Positions 32,809-41,578 of a stretch of DNA of 64,000 nucleotides are shown piece after piece (position 1 is the first letter of the stretch; every line of letters begins with the position of its first letter). The notes under the pieces are model-generated. The model was not told where the DNA came from, made no database searches, and saw only the letters and a list, made by a program, of their open reading frames with translations. This DNA comes from IMCC45349 sp047219225. Its GTDB lineage: Bacteria; Bacteroidota; Bacteroidia; Flavobacteriales; Flavobacteriaceae. Where the stretch lies: contig NZ_CP178208.1 of the NCBI RefSeq assembly GCF_047219225.1, forward strand, positions 1,736,001-1,800,000. Direction: 5' to 3'. A program made the translations under genes and the position numbers.

Positions 32809-35388
32809 TTAAAATTGTTGTCCAATGATAAAGTGGGTTTCCCAACCGTGTTTTACAGTTTGTCCAGGTAATGAATCAAATCCATGACCAAAATCAATAC
32901 CTAATAATCCAAAAGCAGGCATAAATAATCTAATTCCTAATCCTGCAGATCTTTTTAAGTTAAAAGGATCGTAATCTCTAAAGCTGTCATAAGATGCACC
33001 ACCTTCTAAGAAAGCAAGTCCGTAAATTTTAGCTTGCTGACCTAAAGTAATAGGATATCTTAACTCTAAAGAGAATTTGTTATAAATAGTACCACCATCT
33101 TGAGATGATAATGCTTGGTTAGGATAGCCTCTTAAAGCTATGGCTTCACGACCATCTAGACTATAAGTTCCAAGACCATCTCCTCCAAGGAAGAAACGTT
33201 CAAAAGGAATAATACCTCTATCATTATTATAAGCACCTAAGAATCCAAATTCTACACTTGGTCTTAAAATTAATTTACCTTTAATTCTTGTAAACCATTC
33301 TCCCTTAAACTTAATTTTATAAAACTCTAACCAATTAAAACGCTCTTGGTCAATTTCTCCAATTCTTTCAGAAGCATTATCTCTTAGTTCAATTTCGTCT
33401 GGATCAGAACTATTTGCGTATTGAGCAATTATGTCCTCTTGTTCTTCTCTTTCTTGCTTTAATGCTTTATAATCTACATTGTTGAATACTGAATAAGGCG
33501 GAGATAGTTTAGCTGAAATACTAAAGTTTGATCCTCCTTCTGGATAAATAGGGTCATTAAAGGTATTGTTTCTACTTAACCCAATTGTGTAAGATAAGTT
33601 GTTTGAACTACCATCTCCAAAAGTAAACAAGCCAGTGTTGTAGTTATTTAAATCATAATGTTGAAACCCAATAGACTGAGATAAAACAAAATAATCGTCT
33701 GGTTCAGATAATTTTTTTGCTAAACCAACTGAGATTCCTGTAATGTTAAAACTTCTATTTTTATCAGCTTTTCTAGTAGTTGGATTATATAAAAATTGTT
33801 TAGTATGCGATAATGAAGTAGAAAATGAAACGGGTTTTTTACCACCTAACCAAGGCTCAGAAAATGAGAAGCTATAAGTTTGATAAAATCTACTTGCCTG
33901 TAAACGTAACGCTAATCTTTGACCATCACCCATTGGTACTGGTTTATAAGCTTCTTTTTTGAAAATATCTTTTATAGAGAAGTTATTGAACGATAATCCT
34001 AAAGTTCCAATAAATCCACCACCACCATAACCACCTTGTAGTTCTATTTGGCTAGATCCTTTTTCTACAACACTATATTCCATATCTAATGTTCCATCAG
34101 TAGGATTTACATTTTTGAAATCTGGAGATATTTGTTGAGCATCAAAGAATCCTAATTGACCAAGCTCTCTTACAGTACGAACAACATTTCTTTTACTATA
34201 TAATTGTCCAGGGCGTGTTCTTAATTCTCTGTAAATAACATTGTCATTAGTTTTGTCGTTACCTACTACTGTGATATTATTAAAATATGCAGGTTTACCT
34301 TCTGTAATTCTAATTTCCATGTCAATGACATTTCCATCAGCACTTACTTCAACTGGCGTAATAGTTGAGAATAAATAACCATTATTTTGATAAAGGTTAG
34401 TTAAATCAAAAGCATCTGGATCAGTATTGTCAGCAATTCTTTTTTCCAGTTCAACACCGTTATAAGTGTCACCTTCTCTAATTTTTAAGACCTGATTTAA
34501 TTGCTCATCTGTATAAACAGTATTTCCTAAAAAGTTGATTTTTCCGTAAGTGTATTTTTCACCCTCTTCTAAATCAATTTTAAGACTAATTGTGTTATCA
34601 TCATTAATAATAATTGTATCTGAAATAACACGAGCATCTCTATAGCCGTTTTCTTTGTATTTATCAACAATAGCTACTAAATCTTCATCATAGTCAGCTT
34701 CAATATACTTTGAACGTTTTAAGAGTCTAATTGGGTTTTTCTTCTTAGTGTTTTTCATAGCTTTTCTAAGCTTTTTAGCACTAAGTTTACTATTACCATT
34801 AAAATTGATACTCTTAATTTTTATTTTATTCCCTTTATCTACATCAACAAGCATATCTACGCGTGTCTTTTGTAATGAATCTACAACTTCAGAAGTAGAG
34901 ATGTTTACTTTTGCGTTTAAAAATCCTTGTTTCTTATATTTGTTAGCAACGTAATTTTTTGTTGTAGTAATTAAGTTTTCGGTAACTTTTACACCAGGAT
35001 TAAGTTTGTTTTCTTTTATTAAACCATCTATTTTACCTTTTTTTACACCAACAATAGTAGCTTCTTTTAATTCAGGTAAATCAATTAATTCAATTTCTAA
35101 AGATACGTTTGATCCTTCAATTTTTGTGATGTAAATTTCAATACTGCTAAATAAGTTTGAACTCCAAAGTTTTTTTATGGCATCGCTTATTTTGTTACCA
35201 CCAGGTATTGTCACTTGATCGTCTTTTCTTAGTCCAGAATAAGTAACTACGGTTTGAGAACTAAATGTTGTATTTCCAGAAACTGTTATTTCTTCAATAG
35301 TATATACTTTTCCATCACCTTGAGCAGTAACAGTAATGTTGCTTAAAAAGAATACTAAGAATAGTAAGTGAGTAATTTTTGTTTTCAA
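32809..35388 (-). CDS. bamA: Outer-membrane protein assembly factor BamA
   Basis: Central Omp85 protein that folds and inserts beta-barrel proteins. About 859 residues: signal peptide, five POTRA domains (~25-430), then a 16-strand barrel. Visible marks are the POTRA start YTIEEITVSGNTTFSSQTVV, a glycine-rich first strand (GGYGGGGFIGTLGLSF), a loop-6 RGYP motif, and a terminal strand ending in Phe. I place the start at TTG 35388 (MKTKITHLLFLVFF), which gives a clean signal peptide 10 bases after the uppS stop. An upstream in-frame TTG at 35427 would overlap uppS by 29 bases and lengthen the n-region unnaturally. Confidence 0.94.
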   Translation of the reverse strand: MKTKITHLLFLVFFLSNITVTAQGDGKVYTIEEITVSGNTTFSSQTVVTYSGLRKDDQVTIPGGNKISDAIKKLWSSNLFSSIEIYITKIEGSNVSLEIELIDLPELKEATIVGVKKGKIDGLIKENKLNPGVKVTENLITTTKNYVANKYKKQGFLNAKVNISTSEVVDSLQKTRVDMLVDVDKGNKIKIKSINFNGNSKLSAKKLRKAMKNTKKKNPIRLLKRSKYIEADYDEDLVAIVDKYKENGYRDARVISDTIIINDDNTISLKIDLEEGEKYTYGKINFLGNTVYTDEQLNQVLKIREGDTYNGVELEKRIADNTDPDAFDLTNLYQNNGYLFSTITPVEVSADGNVIDMEIRITEGKPAYFNNITVVGNDKTNDNVIYRELRTRPGQLYSKRNVVRTVRELGQLGFFDAQQISPDFKNVNPTDGTLDMEYSVVEKGSSQIELQGGYGGGGFIGTLGLSFNNFSIKDIFKKEAYKPVPMGDGQRLALRLQASRFYQTYSFSFSEPWLGGKKPVSFSTSLSHTKQFLYNPTTRKADKNRSFNITGISVGLAKKLSEPDDYFVLSQSIGFQHYDLNNYNTGLFTFGDGSSNNLSYTIGLSRNNTFNDPIYPEGGSNFSISAKLSPPYSVFNNVDYKALKQEREEQEDIIAQYANSSDPDEIELRDNASERIGEIDQERFNWLEFYKIKFKGEWFTRIKGKLILRPSVEFGFLGAYNNDRGIIPFERFFLGGDGLGTYSLDGREAIALRGYPNQALSSQDGGTIYNKFSLELRYPITLGQQAKIYGLAFLEGGASYDSFRDYDPFNLKRSAGLGIRLFMPAFGLLGIDFGHGFDSLPGQTVKHGWETHFIIGQQF

Positions 35389-35398
35389 TAGTGGTATA

Positions 35399-36139
35399 TT
35401 AGCTAAGTTGTTCACTTGTTTTTCCAAATCGTCTTTCTCTTTTTTGATAGTTTATAATGGCTTCATACAAATGTTCGTTTGTAAAATCTGGCCAAAATAC
35501 ATTAGTAAAATACAATTCGGCATATGCGATTTGCCATAATAGGAAATTACTAATTCTTTGTTCGCCACTAGTTCTAATTAATAAATCTACATCTGGCAAA
35601 TTTCGGGTGTAAAGATGCTGATTTATTAGCGATTCATCAATTTTTTCAGGCGAAATTATATTATTTTTAACTTTAATGCTTATTTGAGTTACAGCATTTA
35701 TTAGCTCATCTCTAGAACCATAGCTTAAAGCTAGGGTTAAGGTCATTCTGTTATTGTCTTTAGTAAGGTCAATAACATCTGCTAATTCTTTGTGTACTTT
35801 TGTTGGTAAGGCTTTTAAGTCACCTATTGCATTAAGTTTTATGTTGTTTTTTTGAAGTGTTTTAATTTCTTTTTTAAGAGATGAAATTAAAAGTTTCATT
35901 AAAGTCTGCACTTCAAGTTTTGGTCTGTTCCAGTTTTCTGTAGAAAAGGCATATAGTGTTAAATTTTTAACACCCAACTCTGCGCAGCCTTCTACAGTAC
36001 GTCTAACTGCTCTAGTTCCATTTTCGTGACCAAAGACTCTGAGTTTTCCTTTTTGTTTTGCCCAACGCCCATTACCATCCATGATTATGGCAATATGTTC
36101 GGGTAGTTGTTTTATATTAATATTATCTTTTAAACTCAT
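35399..36139 (-). CDS. uppS: Isoprenyl transferase (undecaprenyl diphosphate synthase)
   Basis: Cis-prenyltransferase making the C55 lipid carrier for cell-wall polymers. About 246 residues from the ATG at 36139. It has the catalytic motif IAIIMDGNGRWAKQKGK with D21, the FSTENWNRP region, and the C-terminal DLLIRTSGEQRISNF and FWPDF motifs. An upstream in-frame start at 36172 would overlap the DUF6089 stop, so the internal ATG, one base after that stop, is preferred. It lies between DUF6089 and bamA in an envelope operon. Confidence 0.95.
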   Translation of the reverse strand: MSLKDNINIKQLPEHIAIIMDGNGRWAKQKGKLRVFGHENGTRAVRRTVEGCAELGVKNLTLYAFSTENWNRPKLEVQTLMKLLISSLKKEIKTLQKNNIKLNAIGDLKALPTKVHKELADVIDLTKDNNRMTLTLALSYGSRDELINAVTQISIKVKNNIISPEKIDESLINQHLYTRNLPDVDLLIRTSGEQRISNFLLWQIAYAELYFTNVFWPDFTNEHLYEAIINYQKRERRFGKTSEQLS

Positions 36140-36140
36140 A

Positions 36141-36830
36141 TTAGAAATTACAATAGCATGGTTTTCTTCCAAAGGTGTAAGTTAAGGTAAACCCTGTAAA
36201 CATATACCAATCATTATTATTAATGTTTCCAAAACTATGTGTGTCTATTAAATTTTTACTATCAGGAACACTTCCGTCTAGTTCATCCGAGAATGTATAA
36301 CGTGCACCAATTTCAAAGGCTAAAATTAAATGATCAGTAAATGTGGTTTTATAGCCTATTACCATTGGTATTCCATAAGCCCAACTTTCTGTATTCTCAG
36401 AAGTTAATACACCATTGTTAAAAAAGAAATTATCATGTCTTGTCATTGTAATTCCTGTATAGAGATAAGGTGTAGATATGTTTTCTCCATAATGGAGGTT
36501 AAAATCAAAGAAGGTAAACTCCATTCCTGCTGATAGTTCAAGAATACTGTTTTTAAACTCATAACCACGTTGTTTTCTTCTTGGATCATCAGATTTTTTA
36601 TCGATGCCTTCTAAGTTGGTGTAAATTATAGAAAATCTATACGAATGCCTAGGGCTACGATTCCATTTTAAAATACCACCAAAAGCAGGCTCGCTTGGTG
36701 CAATGTAGGTAGTGGCACCAACATCTCCAATAAAATTACTTCCTCCAGCAAACACACCAATTTCATATATTTGAGCAGTACTCAAATTATAACATAAAAA
36801 GGTTAATATCAATAGGGTTATGTGCTTCAT
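36141..36830 (-). CDS. DUF6089 family outer-membrane beta-barrel protein
   Basis: 229 residues: signal peptide (to LSTAQ), then YEIGVFAGGSNFIGDVG and alternating hydrophobic strands of a small beta-barrel, ending in a PCYCNF tail. DUF6089 genes commonly lie directly upstream of uppS and bamA in flavobacteria. The function is unknown, but the location implies a link with outer-membrane assembly. A TATATTTG -7 element lies 17 bases upstream, so this gene probably begins the transcript. Confidence 0.9.
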   Translation of the reverse strand: MKHITLLILTFLCYNLSTAQIYEIGVFAGGSNFIGDVGATTYIAPSEPAFGGILKWNRSPRHSYRFSIIYTNLEGIDKKSDDPRRKQRGYEFKNSILELSAGMEFTFFDFNLHYGENISTPYLYTGITMTRHDNFFFNNGVLTSENTESWAYGIPMVIGYKTTFTDHLILAFEIGARYTFSDELDGSVPDSKNLIDTHSFGNINNNDWYMFTGFTLTYTFGRKPCYCNF

Positions 36831-36847
36831 AAAAAATCAAAAGTTCG

Positions 36848-36855
36848 CAAATATA
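36848..36855 (-). promoter_or_regulatory. -7 promoter element TATATTTG for the DUF6089-uppS-bamA operon
   Basis: Exact TAnnTTTG match on the minus strand, 17 bases before the ATG at 36830, within the 97-base gap after nadK. No clear -33 TTG. Confidence 0.5.
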
Positions 36856-36927
36856 ATAAATAAGATTAGGGTATTATAATTTGTCGTTTAGTATTACTGA
36901 TAAACAGTATTTAAGGCAATTTATTGT

Positions 36928-37812
36928 CTAGTTGCGTTTATCTTCTCCCCAGAGTAATTTTTTACGAAGGGTGTCTAAAAAACTTTCATCTTCTAGCTCA
37001 ATCATTTTTATTTTAAATGATGCTTTTTTGATAATAATAGTTGTGTTATTGTCTAGAGTTGCGATTCTAGAATCTAAGGATACTAAATAGTTGTCTTCTC
37101 GACCACTTACTTTTAACTTTATTTCAGTATCACTAGAAATTACCAAAGGTCTAGCGTTAAGGTTATGAGGAGCAATTGGTGTTAATACAATATTGTCTGC
37201 CTCAGGCATAATAACTGGTCCTCCACAACTTAATGAATAACCTGTAGATCCAGTTGGTGTTGATACTATTAAGCCATCTGCCCAATATGATGTTAAATAC
37301 TCATCATTTAAAGATGTCTCTACAGTAATCATAGAAGTAGTGTTTTTTCTACTTACTGCAATTTCGTTTAAAGCAAAATCTAAATCTAGAAGGTCTTTGT
37401 TTTCAGGGATGGTTTTAATTGAAAGTAGATTTCTTTCAGAAATATGATATTCACCTTTTAAAATACTATTTATAGCATCTTCTATTTTATCTTTTTGAAT
37501 GGTTGCTAAAAAACCAAGTCTTCCAGTGTTAATTCCAACAATAGGTATTTCTAAGTCTTTTACAAGTGTTATTGCTCTTAAAATGGTTCCGTCACCTCCA
37601 ATACTTATTAGTAACTCAAACGAATTGTCTAGTTTGTTAAATGTTTCAAAATCATTGTTTTCAACATTTAGGTTAACTGAATTGACTATAGAAGTATAGA
37701 AATCTTCTTGAAAAACAATAGATGCTTTCTTTTGTTTTAAAATTTCAATTAAAGTTCCAATAGAAACTTCGGCATTTTTATTATAAAATTGACCAAAAAC
37801 GGCTATTTTCAT
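36928..37812 (-). CDS. nadK: NAD kinase
   Basis: Phosphorylates NAD to NADP. 294 residues. Motifs are the nucleotide-binding ISIGGDGTILRA, NTGRLGFLATI, and the diagnostic STPTGSTGYSLSCGGPV with PIAPHNLNARPLV. It follows the CBS-domain gene by three bases and is presumably co-transcribed with it. Well conserved throughout. Confidence 0.97.
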   Translation of the reverse strand: MKIAVFGQFYNKNAEVSIGTLIEILKQKKASIVFQEDFYTSIVNSVNLNVENNDFETFNKLDNSFELLISIGGDGTILRAITLVKDLEIPIVGINTGRLGFLATIQKDKIEDAINSILKGEYHISERNLLSIKTIPENKDLLDLDFALNEIAVSRKNTTSMITVETSLNDEYLTSYWADGLIVSTPTGSTGYSLSCGGPVIMPEADNIVLTPIAPHNLNARPLVISSDTEIKLKVSGREDNYLVSLDSRIATLDNNTTIIIKKASFKIKMIELEDESFLDTLRKKLLWGEDKRN

Positions 37813-37815
37813 ACT

Positions 37816-38490
37816 TTACAGGTTTAAGTATTTGTTTAAATAGTCTGAACGGTCTTTTAAGCTCTTTAAAAAACTATCTTCCTCATGTCCAGAAACCACA
37901 TTGTAGCTATAGCGTCTAAAAGTTTGAATAATATCATTTAAACTTGTGTTTCCAATTTTAACTGTAATTTGAGCAACATCATTTTCCATTTTAGAAACAA
38001 AAGCACCTAATAATTTACCATTATTTGATTCTACTATTTGGCTAATTTCACTAAATGAATAATCGTTATAACCTTTTTCAATAATAATTATTCCACCAGG
38101 CTCGGAGAAAAAAGGAGTTTGGTTAAATTGAGAAATAATATCGTGTAGCTCGTAATAGCCAATGTATTTATTATGTTCATTTAAAACAGGCATAATATTG
38201 GTGTCATTTTGAGCAAAAGCTTCTAGTACATCAAGCCATAAAGTATTCTGTCTTACAAAAAAACCTTCAATAGTATAAATAAACTCACTTATAGGTTTTT
38301 GAGAGTCAAAACAGTGTACGTCATTTTCAGAAATACAACCTATATATACATCATCCCGTTTAATAGGAATGTGAGAATAGGTTAACTGATTAAATAGTTG
38401 TTGTACTTCTCCTATTTTGTTTTCAACCTTAAAGGGTTTTATATCATTTATAATAAACTCACTAAGTGGCATAATATCGTTTATAAGCAT
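37816..38490 (-). CDS. CBS-domain pair protein
   Basis: About 224 residues with tandem CBS motifs (about 10-125), which usually bind adenine nucleotides, followed by an ACT-like alpha/beta tail (EPGGIIIIEKGYNDYSF and on). I start at ATG 38490. The longer frame from 38505 would begin with a TTG inside a TATTTTTG promoter element. ATG 38472 (MPLSEFIINDIKPF) is a further option. The tight link to nadK suggests nucleotide-responsive control of NADP supply or simple co-expression (inference). Confidence 0.88.
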   Translation of the reverse strand: MLINDIMPLSEFIINDIKPFKVENKIGEVQQLFNQLTYSHIPIKRDDVYIGCISENDVHCFDSQKPISEFIYTIEGFFVRQNTLWLDVLEAFAQNDTNIMPVLNEHNKYIGYYELHDIISQFNQTPFFSEPGGIIIIEKGYNDYSFSEISQIVESNNGKLLGAFVSKMENDVAQITVKIGNTSLNDIIQTFRRYSYNVVSGHEEDSFLKSLKDRSDYLNKYLNL

Positions 38491-38502
38491 ATGCAAATTA
38501 AT

Positions 38503-38510
38503 CAAAAATA
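38503..38510 (-). promoter_or_regulatory. -7 promoter element TATTTTTG for the CBS-nadK operon
   Basis: Minus-strand TAnnTTTG match, 12 bases before the ATG at 38490. It overlaps the upstream TTG candidate start and so argues against it. Confidence 0.5.
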
Positions 38511-38536
38511 TTATACATTAAGCGTAAACTACTTTG

Positions 38537-38544
38537 TATTTTTG
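38537..38544 (+). promoter_or_regulatory. -7 promoter element TATTTTTG for pdxJ
   Basis: Plus-strand TAnnTTTG match, 18 bases before the pdxJ ATG and divergent from the CBS gene promoter only 26 bases away. Confidence 0.5.
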
Positions 38545-38562
38545 CCAATAAAATTTTAAGAT

Positions 38563-39276
38563 ATGACTAAGCTTAGTGTAAATATAAATAAGATTGCAAC
38601 TCTTAGAAATTCTAGAGGTGGAGATATGCCTAATGTAGTTCAGTTTGCTAAAGATGTTCAAGAGTTTGGTGCGCAAGGAGTAACTATTCATCCACGACCA
38701 GACGAAAGACATATAAGATATCAAGACGCTTACGATTTAAAACCAGTAGTTTATACAGAGTATAATATTGAAGGAAACCCAATTTCTAAATTTGTAGATA
38801 TGGTTTTAAAAATAAAACCAACACAAGTAACATTGGTTCCAGATGCTGTTGATGCTATTACTAGTAATGCTGGTTGGGACACAATTAAGCACAAAGACTT
38901 CTTGACTGAAGTTATTAAAGAGTTTAAACAAAATAATATTAGAACATCAATATTCTTAGATCCAGATGTTAAACAAGTTGAAGGTGCTTTAGCTACTGGA
39001 ACAGATAGGATAGAATTATACACCGAAGCTTTTGCACATGAGTATAGTTTAGATAATACTGAAGCGATTAAACCTTATGTTGCTTGTGCAATTAAAGCAA
39101 ATGAACTAGGAGTAGGTGTTAATGCTGGACACGATTTGTCTTTAGATAATATTAAGTTTTTTAAAGAGCAAATTCCTGGATTGTTGGAAGTTTCTATTGG
39201 ACATGCTTTAATATCTGAGAGCTTATACTTAGGAGTTGAAAATGTAATTAACATGTATTTAAATAAGTTAAAGTAG
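38563..39276 (+). CDS. pdxJ: Pyridoxine 5'-phosphate synthase
   Basis: Condenses 1-deoxyxylulose 5-phosphate with 3-amino-2-oxopropyl phosphate in the DXP-dependent vitamin B6 pathway. 237 residues as a TIM barrel. The N-terminus SVNINKIATLRNSRGG and the catalytic histidine region VTIHPRPDERHIRYQD are typical, as is the C-terminal GHALISESLYLG phosphate site. The alpha/beta hydrolase gene begins on the last base of its stop codon. Confidence 0.96.
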   Translation: MTKLSVNINKIATLRNSRGGDMPNVVQFAKDVQEFGAQGVTIHPRPDERHIRYQDAYDLKPVVYTEYNIEGNPISKFVDMVLKIKPTQVTLVPDAVDAITSNAGWDTIKHKDFLTEVIKEFKQNNIRTSIFLDPDVKQVEGALATGTDRIELYTEAFAHEYSLDNTEAIKPYVACAIKANELGVGVNAGHDLSLDNIKFFKEQIPGLLEVSIGHALISESLYLGVENVINMYLNKLK

Positions 39277-40040
39277 TGCTATTACATTCAAATATTATTG
39301 GAGAAGGAAAACCAATGGTTATTCTTCATGGTTTTCTAGGAATGAGCGATAATTGGAAAACTTTAGGTAGGCAGTTTAGTGAACAAGGTTTTGAAGTACA
39401 CTTAGTAGATCAAAGAAATCATGGAAGAAGTTTTCATAGCGAAGATTTTGATTATGAAGTAATGGTTGAAGATTTAAAGCATTATTGCGAGACTAAAAAC
39501 TTGAGTGATATTGTTCTTTTAGGGCATTCTATGGGAGGGAAAACTGCAATGCTATTTGGAGCTACACATTCAAATATAGTATCTAAGCTTTTAGTAGCAG
39601 ATATAGCTCCTCGTTTTTATCCGATACATCATGATGCTATATTAGAAGGGTTATCTTCTTTAGATTTTAGTGTTATTGATACTAGAAAGGTAGCAGATGA
39701 GCAATTGTCTCAATATGTACCTGAGTTTGGAACAAGGCAATTTTTACTTAAAAACTTATATTGGGTTGAAAAAGGGCAATTAGGTTTGCGTATAAACTTA
39801 AAGGTACTTAAAGAAAATGTTGCTGAAGTTGGCGAAGCATTGCCATCATTTTACAAGTTTAATAAAGACACCTTATTTTTAAGAGGTGATAAAAGCGAAT
39901 ATATTGCTTTGCAAGATGAAGCAATGATTAAAAGGCAGTTTCCAAATGCATCAATAGTTACAATAAGTAATGCTGGACATTGGTTGCATGCCGAAAATCC
40001 ATTAGAATTTTACAATCAAGTGATGCAGTTTATTGCATAA
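39276..40040 (+). CDS. Alpha/beta-fold hydrolase (YbfF-like)
   Basis: 254 residues starting with GTG on the last base of the pdxJ stop. Alpha/beta hydrolase hallmarks are the oxyanion HGFLGMSDNW, nucleophile elbow LLGHSMGGK, and catalytic histidine in NAGHWLHAENP. It most resembles the small esterases of the YbfF/abhydrolase group. The substrate is unknown; the tight coupling to pdxJ probably reflects transcription units and not a shared pathway. Confidence 0.92.
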   Translation: MLLHSNIIGEGKPMVILHGFLGMSDNWKTLGRQFSEQGFEVHLVDQRNHGRSFHSEDFDYEVMVEDLKHYCETKNLSDIVLLGHSMGGKTAMLFGATHSNIVSKLLVADIAPRFYPIHHDAILEGLSSLDFSVIDTRKVADEQLSQYVPEFGTRQFLLKNLYWVEKGQLGLRINLKVLKENVAEVGEALPSFYKFNKDTLFLRGDKSEYIALQDEAMIKRQFPNASIVTISNAGHWLHAENPLEFYNQVMQFIA

Positions 40041-40059
40041 GTATTTAAAAATCATATTT

Positions 40060-41139
40060 ATGAACAAAATAGTAAGTTTTAGTGTTTTTGTTTTATTTAC
40101 ATTTAACATTTGTGCTCAAGAAATAGAAATGTTTGAGGAAGTTTATCCTAATGGGCAAATAAAATTGTTAGGAGAACTTTTAGATGACAAAAAGAATGGT
40201 GAATGGAAAAAATATTATGAAACAGGAGAAATTTTAAAAATTTCTAACTATAAAGAAGGGAAGTTTTTAGATTCTAAATCTTATTATAAAAATGGTACTC
40301 TAAAGTTGGAATCAGAAAAAGTTGGAGAGGAAATTCTATTTAAGAGTTATTATGAAACGGGAGAGCTTTTTGAGGAAAGAATAATGTTTAATGGATATTT
40401 TAAAGAGTTTAATAAGGCTGGAGTACTACGAGTAAAAAGTAATTATGAAAATGGATATTTGTCTGGAACTTGGATTCAATTTTATGACACAGGAGAAAAG
40501 GAATGGGAAGTAAATTATATAGATGGATATAAAGAAGGTAATTATGTACACTACTATAGAAATGGTAAGGTAAAAGAAGAAGGAAGTCTTAGTAATAACT
40601 TAAAAGAAGGAAAAGAAAAAAGATATAACGAACAAGGATTTTTAGTGTGGGAAGGTTATTATCAAAAAGATACCTTATCAAAAAAATGGAAGAAGTATAA
40701 TAGCTTAGGAAAAAAAATAAAAAGTGTTAAGTATGTTAATGGACAGACTATAAATAATGAAGAGGAATTGATTTCTACAAACATACCTAATGGTGTTATT
40801 AGTACTGCTGTTATTCATCCTGAATGTATAGAACTAATAGGGAATAAAGCTATAAAAAAATGTACAAGTGAAAAAATAACTAGACATATATCAAGAAAAT
40901 TTAATACTGATTTAGCTGGAGATTTACAATTAGTAGGAAGACAAAAGATAATTGTTAACTTTGAGATAGATGAACAGGGTTATGTTATAGGAGTTCGTGC
41001 AAAAGCACCACATCCAGATTTAGAAGATGAGGCAATAAGAGTGGTTGAGTTGCTGCCACAGTTCAAACCAGGAACAAAAAGAGGAAAGCCTATGGAGTTA
41101 GCTTTTTCAATTCCTGTGATTTTTCAAATAGTTAATTAA
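40060..41139 (+). CDS. Secreted MORN/YwqK-repeat protein with TonB-like C-terminal domain
   Basis: About 359 residues from ATG 40060, which begins a signal peptide (to FNICAQ). An earlier in-frame TTG at 40033 lies inside the hydrolase gene and is rejected. The N-terminal two-thirds has repeated YwqK/MORN-like motifs (GQIKLLGELLDDKKNGEWKK, YENGYLSGTWIQFYDTGEKE). The last ~100 residues form a TonB C-terminal-like domain (IVNFEIDEQGYVIGVRAKAP). The database label 'YwqK antitoxin' for such repeats does not imply a toxin-antitoxin system, and no toxin is adjacent. Probably an envelope protein. Confidence 0.88.
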   Translation: MNKIVSFSVFVLFTFNICAQEIEMFEEVYPNGQIKLLGELLDDKKNGEWKKYYETGEILKISNYKEGKFLDSKSYYKNGTLKLESEKVGEEILFKSYYETGELFEERIMFNGYFKEFNKAGVLRVKSNYENGYLSGTWIQFYDTGEKEWEVNYIDGYKEGNYVHYYRNGKVKEEGSLSNNLKEGKEKRYNEQGFLVWEGYYQKDTLSKKWKKYNSLGKKIKSVKYVNGQTINNEEELISTNIPNGVISTAVIHPECIELIGNKAIKKCTSEKITRHISRKFNTDLAGDLQLVGRQKIIVNFEIDEQGYVIGVRAKAPHPDLEDEAIRVVELLPQFKPGTKRGKPMELAFSIPVIFQIVN

Positions 41140-41150
41140 AAATAGAACTT

Positions 41151-41498
41151 ATGAAACTAATTATTAAACTCGCACTAACAGCTATAGCAGTAATAGTTAT
41201 AGCTAAGTTGTTACCAGGAGTAACTCTAGATACTTATACAACAGCATTAATAGTGGCTGTAGTTTTGGCAATTTTAAATGTATTAGTTAAACCAGTTTTA
41301 GTCATTTTCACATTACCAATAACTATACTAACTTTAGGATTATTCTTGTTAATTATTAATGCATTAATAATACTTTTAGCAAGCGAATTAATAAATGGGT
41401 TTGCAGTTTCAAGTATCTGGACAGCCATATTGTTTAGCATACTTTTATCTATTCTACAATCCATATTACATTCAGTACTTAAAGAAGATAAAAAGTAG
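41151..41498 (+). CDS. Phage holin family (PF04020-type) membrane protein
   Basis: 115 residues, four hydrophobic helices, matching the small 'phage holin family 4' membrane proteins common in bacterial chromosomes. No other phage genes are near, so it is not evidence of a prophage. It lies 11 bases after the MORN/TonB-like gene. Function unknown. Confidence 0.85.
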   Translation: MKLIIKLALTAIAVIVIAKLLPGVTLDTYTTALIVAVVLAILNVLVKPVLVIFTLPITILTLGLFLLIINALIILLASELINGFAVSSIWTAILFSILLSILQSILHSVLKEDKK

Positions 41499-41523
41499 TC
41501 TGAAACACAAGACGTTAAAAAGT

Positions 41524-41561
41524 TTGTTGGGTGGTAAAAATATTGTACTTTTGCCACCCAA
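41524..41561 (+). promoter_or_regulatory. tig promoter inside a 13-bp inverted repeat
   Basis: TACTTTTG (-7, 41546-41553) with TTG 19 bases upstream (41524-41526), or 16 from TTG at 41527. The arms 41527-41539 (TTGGGTGGTAAAA) and 41549-41561 (TTTTGCCACCCAA) pair over 13 positions with a single G-T wobble and a nine-base loop. It may be an operator over the promoter, or a terminator of the upstream gene, because a T-rich stretch follows. Confidence 0.6.
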
Positions 41562-41578
41562 TTTTTATATCATAAAAA

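Noticed and set aside
38518..38724. Reverse-strand frame overlapping the start of pdxJ.
   Set aside because: It lies opposite a highly conserved enzyme and covers the divergent promoter region.
40060..41139. YwqK-type 'antitoxin' repeats as evidence of a toxin-antitoxin system.
   Set aside because: The repeats are MORN-like, the protein has a signal peptide and TonB-like domain, and no toxin gene is adjacent.
41151..41498. Holin-like gene as a prophage remnant.
   Set aside because: Isolated family member with no phage genes, integrase or attachment site nearby; such genes are common in chromosomes.
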